Shown here in pieces: positions 59,521-64,000 of a stretch of DNA of 64,000 nucleotides. Under the pieces are notes generated by a model. The model saw only the letters and a program-made list of their open reading frames with translations. It was not told the origin of the DNA and ran no database searches. The DNA is from Protonemura montana (lineage: Eukaryota > Arthropoda > Insecta > Plecoptera > Nemouridae): positions 8,875,201 through 8,939,200 of the forward strand of contig OX387607.1 in assembly GCA_947568835.1 (NCBI GenBank), read 5' to 3'. Position 1 is the stretch's first letter, and the number at the start of each line of letters is the position of its first letter. The position numbers and the translations under genes are program-made.

Positions 59521-61441
59521 ATTGGTTTATTTTAGGTTACCATAAAGGTCAAGTCAAATTCGTCTTATCTTAGCACTAGTGCTCAAAAAAACAATTTTTA
59601 ACTGGGTTCTTGAATATGTGAAATACACTCAACTTTCCCACCGTTCCGAAACTATACCTCTAAGTTTATCATGGGTGAAAGCTCGACCTGACTATCTCAA
59701 AATCAAAAGAACCATCTTGTCTAGACATCTTAAAAGCATCGAACTAAAAACTAGAAGTCAATCATTCAGGAAATTAATCCATCAAATTTTTCACCCATAA
59801 AACGTCACCGAAAAATTGACCTTTTTTTTTCCAAAACGACCGTTAAAAAGCATTAAAAATACCCAGTTTTAAATTAGTTTTCTTGACGACAAGATCTGTT
59901 AGGCAGAAAACCGATTCGATTTCCTTTCTCAGTGATTGACAGCAATTTCAAGAGTAATGAACAAACCCGATTCGGTCGACGTCTGAAAGAAAACGAAATA
60001 GAGAACACCCCGTCAGACAAAATCGCCAGACCGTGATGACCATGATTTCCATAGAAACTGTGTTCAGATTCCACACACTCAGCCACCGCTCCCCAAGTCT
60101 CCCCCACCCCCACCCAAAGCGTGTCATCATTGACTTAAAAAAAAAACAATACAACACGCCTCGGAATTCAAATTTAGAAGAAACACCCCGCGCGCTCAGC
60201 CTAGGAATTTCCACAGAAATATGTGGGAAATACAGCTAGCAAGACTGGAGCAATCTACCGACGGAAAAGTCTGGAAAAGCGGAAAATCACAAGCGGCCAC
60301 GCACATGGTTGACATTGTGCGACGTCCCTCCTAATAGTTTGCTTATAACGAGACATTCCTCGGGGGTTGGCGCATTTTGCCAACGCGCCAACGCCGCGCT
60401 GCCCGCGTAAATTGAACTCGAGTGAGCACTTTTTATAGCTGGATGCGTGTGAAACAATTAATTTTAAGTAGAAAGTGCTTTCTGTCGAATAATGCAGTAA
60501 AGGGAGAAAAAGTTGTGGGAGGCTGGGGCCGGGTCACGTTAGTAAGGAATTAATTTGAGAGTTAAAGAAAGTTTGTAAAGCAAATAATTAGGGCCAGTTT
60601 AACACCGTCTAGGTAAATATGCATGATGAAAATAGATCCATCTGGATGGCTGTGACCAAAGATACTAGTATATAACCTTCGGCTGTGACTGTGATGACAA
60701 GCCGTAACTAGACGTTGTTTTTAATTTTTAAAAAAAGTGTGCATTGTTAAACAATGTGAGGTTGAAAAGATAACTGCCAGCTAAAGACTCATCTCCAAGA
60801 TCACATCCACTCAGATACTTCTTTGTTTCATCTTGATCTTCAATTGCTTACTTTAGGGGATATTATAGCTCTGACCCCAAGTCTTCGTGCACCTACGTAG
60901 TGCTTCGTAGTCACTTTATGAAAGAAAATAGATCTTGCTTAATGTCAGCATAAAACTGATAATTTATTCAATTTAGAATTATATTGGTAGGAAATAATTA
61001 CCTAATTGTTAAGCGCAAAGAAAACATTCTTAATTGTCCGCACAAATTCCTGGCTGGAATACAAAGATACCGATTCTGAAACGTCTTTATATTGAAGCAA
61101 TGAATTAAGATCCACTCGATAACGGTTTTGAAATTATTGGTGAAGACACAGCTTCAAAAAGCAATCTCCATTCTGAGACGCAAAACGCCAACAAGCTCGG
61201 AAATAATTTCAAAAACGTGAACCCAAATTAAACTGTGTTTTAAAGTACGAGAGAGTAGAAAAATGGCAAAGGCAATTTCTATCGCTTTCGCGTTCCTTTC
61301 TCCGCGGGGGAGTTGGGAAGGTGAACTGCCTTCAAAGTCGCGAAAGCGTTTGCAGTCCAAAGACCAACCCCAACCCACGATTCCCACCTCGCCTCTCGCT
61401 GCCTCCGATCGACTTATCAGAGCAACGTGTCGCGTTGCCAT
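59521..61441. other. Non-coding, nothing recognised
   Basis: GC-richer part at 60020-60420, where both strands are open for 68 to 88 codons without recognisable product. The remainder is AT-rich. Confidence 0.45.
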
Positions 61442-61459
61442 CCCCCCCCCCCCCCCCCC
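61442..61459. repeat. 18-nt poly-C
   Basis: Eighteen consecutive C residues, by far the longest G/C homopolymer in the window. It causes Pro-rich and Gly-rich runs in overlapping open frames (61154-61484), which should not be read as proteins. Confidence 0.95.
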
Positions 61460-62265
61460 GAACCCACCCAACGTTGGTAATTAATTAGTTAATTAATTCG
61501 TGAAATAGTGTCTCCTCAGCGCTTTCTTATCTAGCGCTGACGAGCAGGCAGCACGCAAATGAGCAGCGAGGCGACTAACACCCTTTGCCAGGTCTACTTT
61601 TGTGCGCTGCCAACGAGAGACCATTCTTCTGCTGCCACGTTACTAACATTTCAAACAGATTTGGTTATAATGGACGATCTCGAGCGTGGTTTTCACCAAT
61701 GTTTGGGCTTGTCACGAAGGGCAAGTCATGTTTGGCGTGATGCGTGCTCGCGATTATGCTTTTGGTGTTTTGGGCAGTGATGTGTGTGTATGGAGGTTTG
61801 TATTGGAGGTTTTGTCGCCGGTTTGGGGTTTGTCTGATACCAGATGATATGACCGACGATGTCCTCTGCACTCGCGCATTATTATTCAGGTTTGCGGTAC
61901 CCAAAAAGCAATTCGCGGTTGAAGCGAGCCAATACTGCACGCTTCGGGAATAAAGAAGTCACTCCCTGGGAAATGGAAAAAAAAAAAGTATTTGATTCAC
62001 TCCTTTTTTCTCAGTAGTAGGAACAATTTTGCACTATTGAGATGATTCTTGCATTGATGAAGAAGAGACCTTACTGGCCAAATAAAATGCATTATTATTT
62101 ATTGATTTTTCAAATGCATGATTTTACAGCAATGCCTTACTGATTTTTAGGTATCTTTGTTGTCATAAATTTCGAAGCATATCTAATTGTCCAATATTTG
62201 AGAGGTACACATTCCGGTGAATTTACGAAAACTATTTTAGGTACATTTTAGCTTATTAGATTCAA
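61460..62265. other. Non-coding, nothing recognised
   Basis: GC-richer at 61510-61950 with open frames on both strands of up to 91 codons, none recognisable. Confidence 0.5.
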
Positions 62266-62616
62266 TTGAATATATGTATGTTAATGGCGAATAAAAGTAG
62301 AATAGCTTGTCAAATCTTGAACGTGCATTTCAAACAATTCCCTTTGGGTCAACTCGCCCGGCTCAGGAATGGAAAAAATAATTCTGTTTACGTCAAGTTC
62401 GTCACAGGAGCTTTACCTCAGAGCGTGATGAAATTGGAAGAAAGAATTCCTAGCCTCGAGCCAAAACACGAGTCACACATGGTAATGAAACACTTTGACA
62501 TGGGACAAGACAGAAGATGGTTCCTCCACAGCTTCGATCTACTCAAAGTGTATACGAAATATATTGATGGTTTCTCCACGGCGTTATTTTTCCAATCAGC
62601 TTTCGGCGAAAGATGA
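62266..62616 (+). other. Open frame of about 113 codons, unsupported
   Basis: From ATG at 62278 (an upstream TTG is in frame) the plus strand is open to 62616. The predicted peptide has an ordinary amino-acid mix, basic and aromatic, without a recognisable domain, signal or membrane segment. Minus-strand openness over 62418-62654 and the absence of splice or promoter context argue against it. It is recorded because it is the most protein-like of the long plus-strand frames. Confidence 0.15.
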
Positions 62617-62733
62617 CGACATGACGCTTGTTTCGCGCCGGAGTAGAATCTCATTACGAGCTATCGCAGGATGGCACGTTCTGATTGGTTACTAAACTAG
62701 ACAGGTGGAGTCGATCGGAATTCTCATCGAGGG

Positions 62734-62769
62734 GACGTTGTTTATCCTGAGTCGCTTCTAAACAACGTC
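62734..62769. promoter_or_regulatory. Inverted pair of forkhead-like sites
   Basis: GACGTTGTTTA (62734-62744) and TAAACAACGTC (62759-62769) are perfect reverse complements across a 14-nt spacer. TTGTTTA/TAAACAA is a forkhead-type core. It could also be a hairpin of 11 bp. Confidence 0.4.
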
Positions 62770-63640
62770 TTGACGAGTTCGCGATGAGCAAATATTAACT
62801 CGTAATATAAAATGTAATCATATTATTGGAGAAAAGTGCGCCATGGCAAACAGAATATAGATATATATATTTTTTATACGTAAAGCGAGATTGAAAAGCC
62901 GTTGACTTTTCACATTACCGGAATGGATTCGAAAACTCGAGTGTGTCGCATTCGGAAGCGCGTTTAAAATAACCGACTTTTTAAAATGTAGCTTTCTCGT
63001 TCTGCTCTCGGGGTTTTCTACTAGCATTTCAAGTCTTTTCATTCGATTCAAATATTCATGAAGAACTTAGCATTTTGCATATCTTGCATTCAACTAAATA
63101 CTAAAGATGAGGAAATCAGAAGACGATCGTTGAGATGTGAAGGTGTGATAGATACGTGATGTGGAATTCTCAAGAAGCAAATTATTTGCATTTTTTTGCT
63201 TGCTGACTTTTTTTTTTCGTCATTCGTTGTGAATTTTTAATGGAAATCAATTGACAAAGCAAGAATTACAAGGACAAGCATCTTGCTTCCGAGTCTTAAA
63301 ACTAAGCAACTATTACTACACAACCAACACAAGGCGCATAGCGTTCAAGACAAACAAAAATATTTTAAATTCCCAGTGTTCCGTTTTCACGTCAAGCAAT
63401 CACAGATAATTATTTTAACAAACATGGTGAACGCTGCACAAATGATCTTGGCTGACTGACGAAGTGGGAAGTTGTAGAGTGCCCTGTTTTTAGATTATAT
63501 GTCCGCACAGGTGATCAAAAATCATTACTATCGGACTGCTTCTTTATGGAATTAATCAACGAGTAAAATTAAACATAAAATGTTGTGTCAATCTTCTATA
63601 CACATGTGATATAATTCAAAATAACCTCAAATGTAGTCGT
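62770..63640. other. AT-rich, nothing recognised
   Basis: No open frame above 77 codons and no repeat copy. Confidence 0.5.
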
Positions 63641-63710
63641 ATTTATTTGTGGTGTTTAACGACGCACTGTTTTGACATCTGGCTATGCGGGACTGGTCTA
63701 ATGGCGTCGG
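63641..63710 (-). mobile_element. Tail-only fragment of the 5S-derived SINE (family A)
   Basis: On the minus strand CCGACGCCATTAGACCAGTC, then GCCAGATGTCAAAACAGTGC and GTCGTTAAACACCACAAAT matches the extreme 3' end of the family, with the tail reduced to AAATAAAT. Only about 70 bp were retained, an extreme 5' truncation. The sequence is almost identical to the inferred consensus, so it may be one of the younger insertions. Confidence 0.88.
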
Positions 63711-64000
63711 TTTAAATGTAGTCTTGACAGCAGAGTCAAAACGTTCGTTCCATATCGCAAGATTCGTTATTCAAGACGGCCGGGACCGTTAAATTCGTTT
63801 TTTCTCTACGTTCATGCTTATGCTTTTGCTTACTACTATGTCAAATTTTGGGTTATCGACATCAGATTTTGGTAAGTGAATGGATGTTAATTGAAGTTTT
63901 TCATTCTATACTTCACGCATATCCATGTCCAATGTTAATTAATTTGTGGTTTTGAGTCAGTACATGAAAGCTCGATTAGTTCATAGATGTTGAAAACCGA
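63711..64000. other. No gene recognised
   Basis: AT-rich to the window end. Nothing seen. Confidence 0.5.

Noticed and set aside
61154-61484. Gly-rich and Pro-rich proteins on opposite strands
   Set aside because: The runs are a translation artefact of the 18-nt poly-C tract.

Overview
The window looks like non-coding DNA from an animal nuclear genome, most likely an arthropod or another invertebrate. Stop codons occur in every frame. The longest open frame is about 197 codons, roughly what chance gives in 64 kb of AT-rich DNA. There are no operons, rRNA genes, CRISPR arrays or insertion sequences of prokaryotic type. Composition alternates between AT-rich tracts with homopolymer runs and short GC-richer islands of 150 to 400 bp. 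That pattern is typical of intergenic or intronic DNA holding conserved non-coding or regulatory elements. The species cannot be named from the sequence alone.

The best supported content is a dispersed SINE family whose head derives from 5S ribosomal RNA (family A here). I find twelve copies or fragments, in both orientations: 7295-7695(-), 10241-10635(-), 11190-11565(-), 17150-17591(+), 25064-25396(+), 29228-29280(-), 35697-35902(+), 38279-38720(-), 39805-40166(+), 57187-57480(-), 57486-57714(-) and 63641-63710(-). Together they cover about 3.6 kb. A full unit is about 440 bp. It has a 5S-like head with the internal pol III control region, a variable middle, a body with a CCTTCGGAAGG-GACGTTAAGCCGG-GTCC core, and a tail ending CGTTAAACACCACAAATCAA followed by (TCAA)n.

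Two other short dispersed families are visible: family B (about 110 bp, two copies) and family C (about 45 bp, six copies, two in tandem). A tRNA-like block sits near 0.9 kb, a two-and-a-half-unit tandem repeat of about 160 bp at 48.96-49.31 kb, and a small TIR-bounded element at 54.4 kb. A hammerhead-ribozyme-like core, of the kind known from Penelope-like retroelements, lies at 55.19 kb on the minus strand. Microsatellites and long homopolymers are scattered throughout, including an 18-nt poly-C.

No gene can be annotated with confidence. Two places deserve a test as exons. One is a GC-rich block at 9480-9823(+) that ends in an ATG-initiated reading frame running into a GTAAGT donor. The other is a GC-rich open segment at 45264-45461(-) that ends at a CAG|GTAGTA donor-like site. 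Regulatory-looking features include five perfect TGACGTCA (CRE) palindromes, one within a perfect 16-bp palindrome. There are also inverted pairs of Exd/Pbx-like, bicoid/Otx-like and forkhead-like sites, and several GC-rich islands. Their clustering would fit a regulatory desert around a developmental gene, but that is inference.
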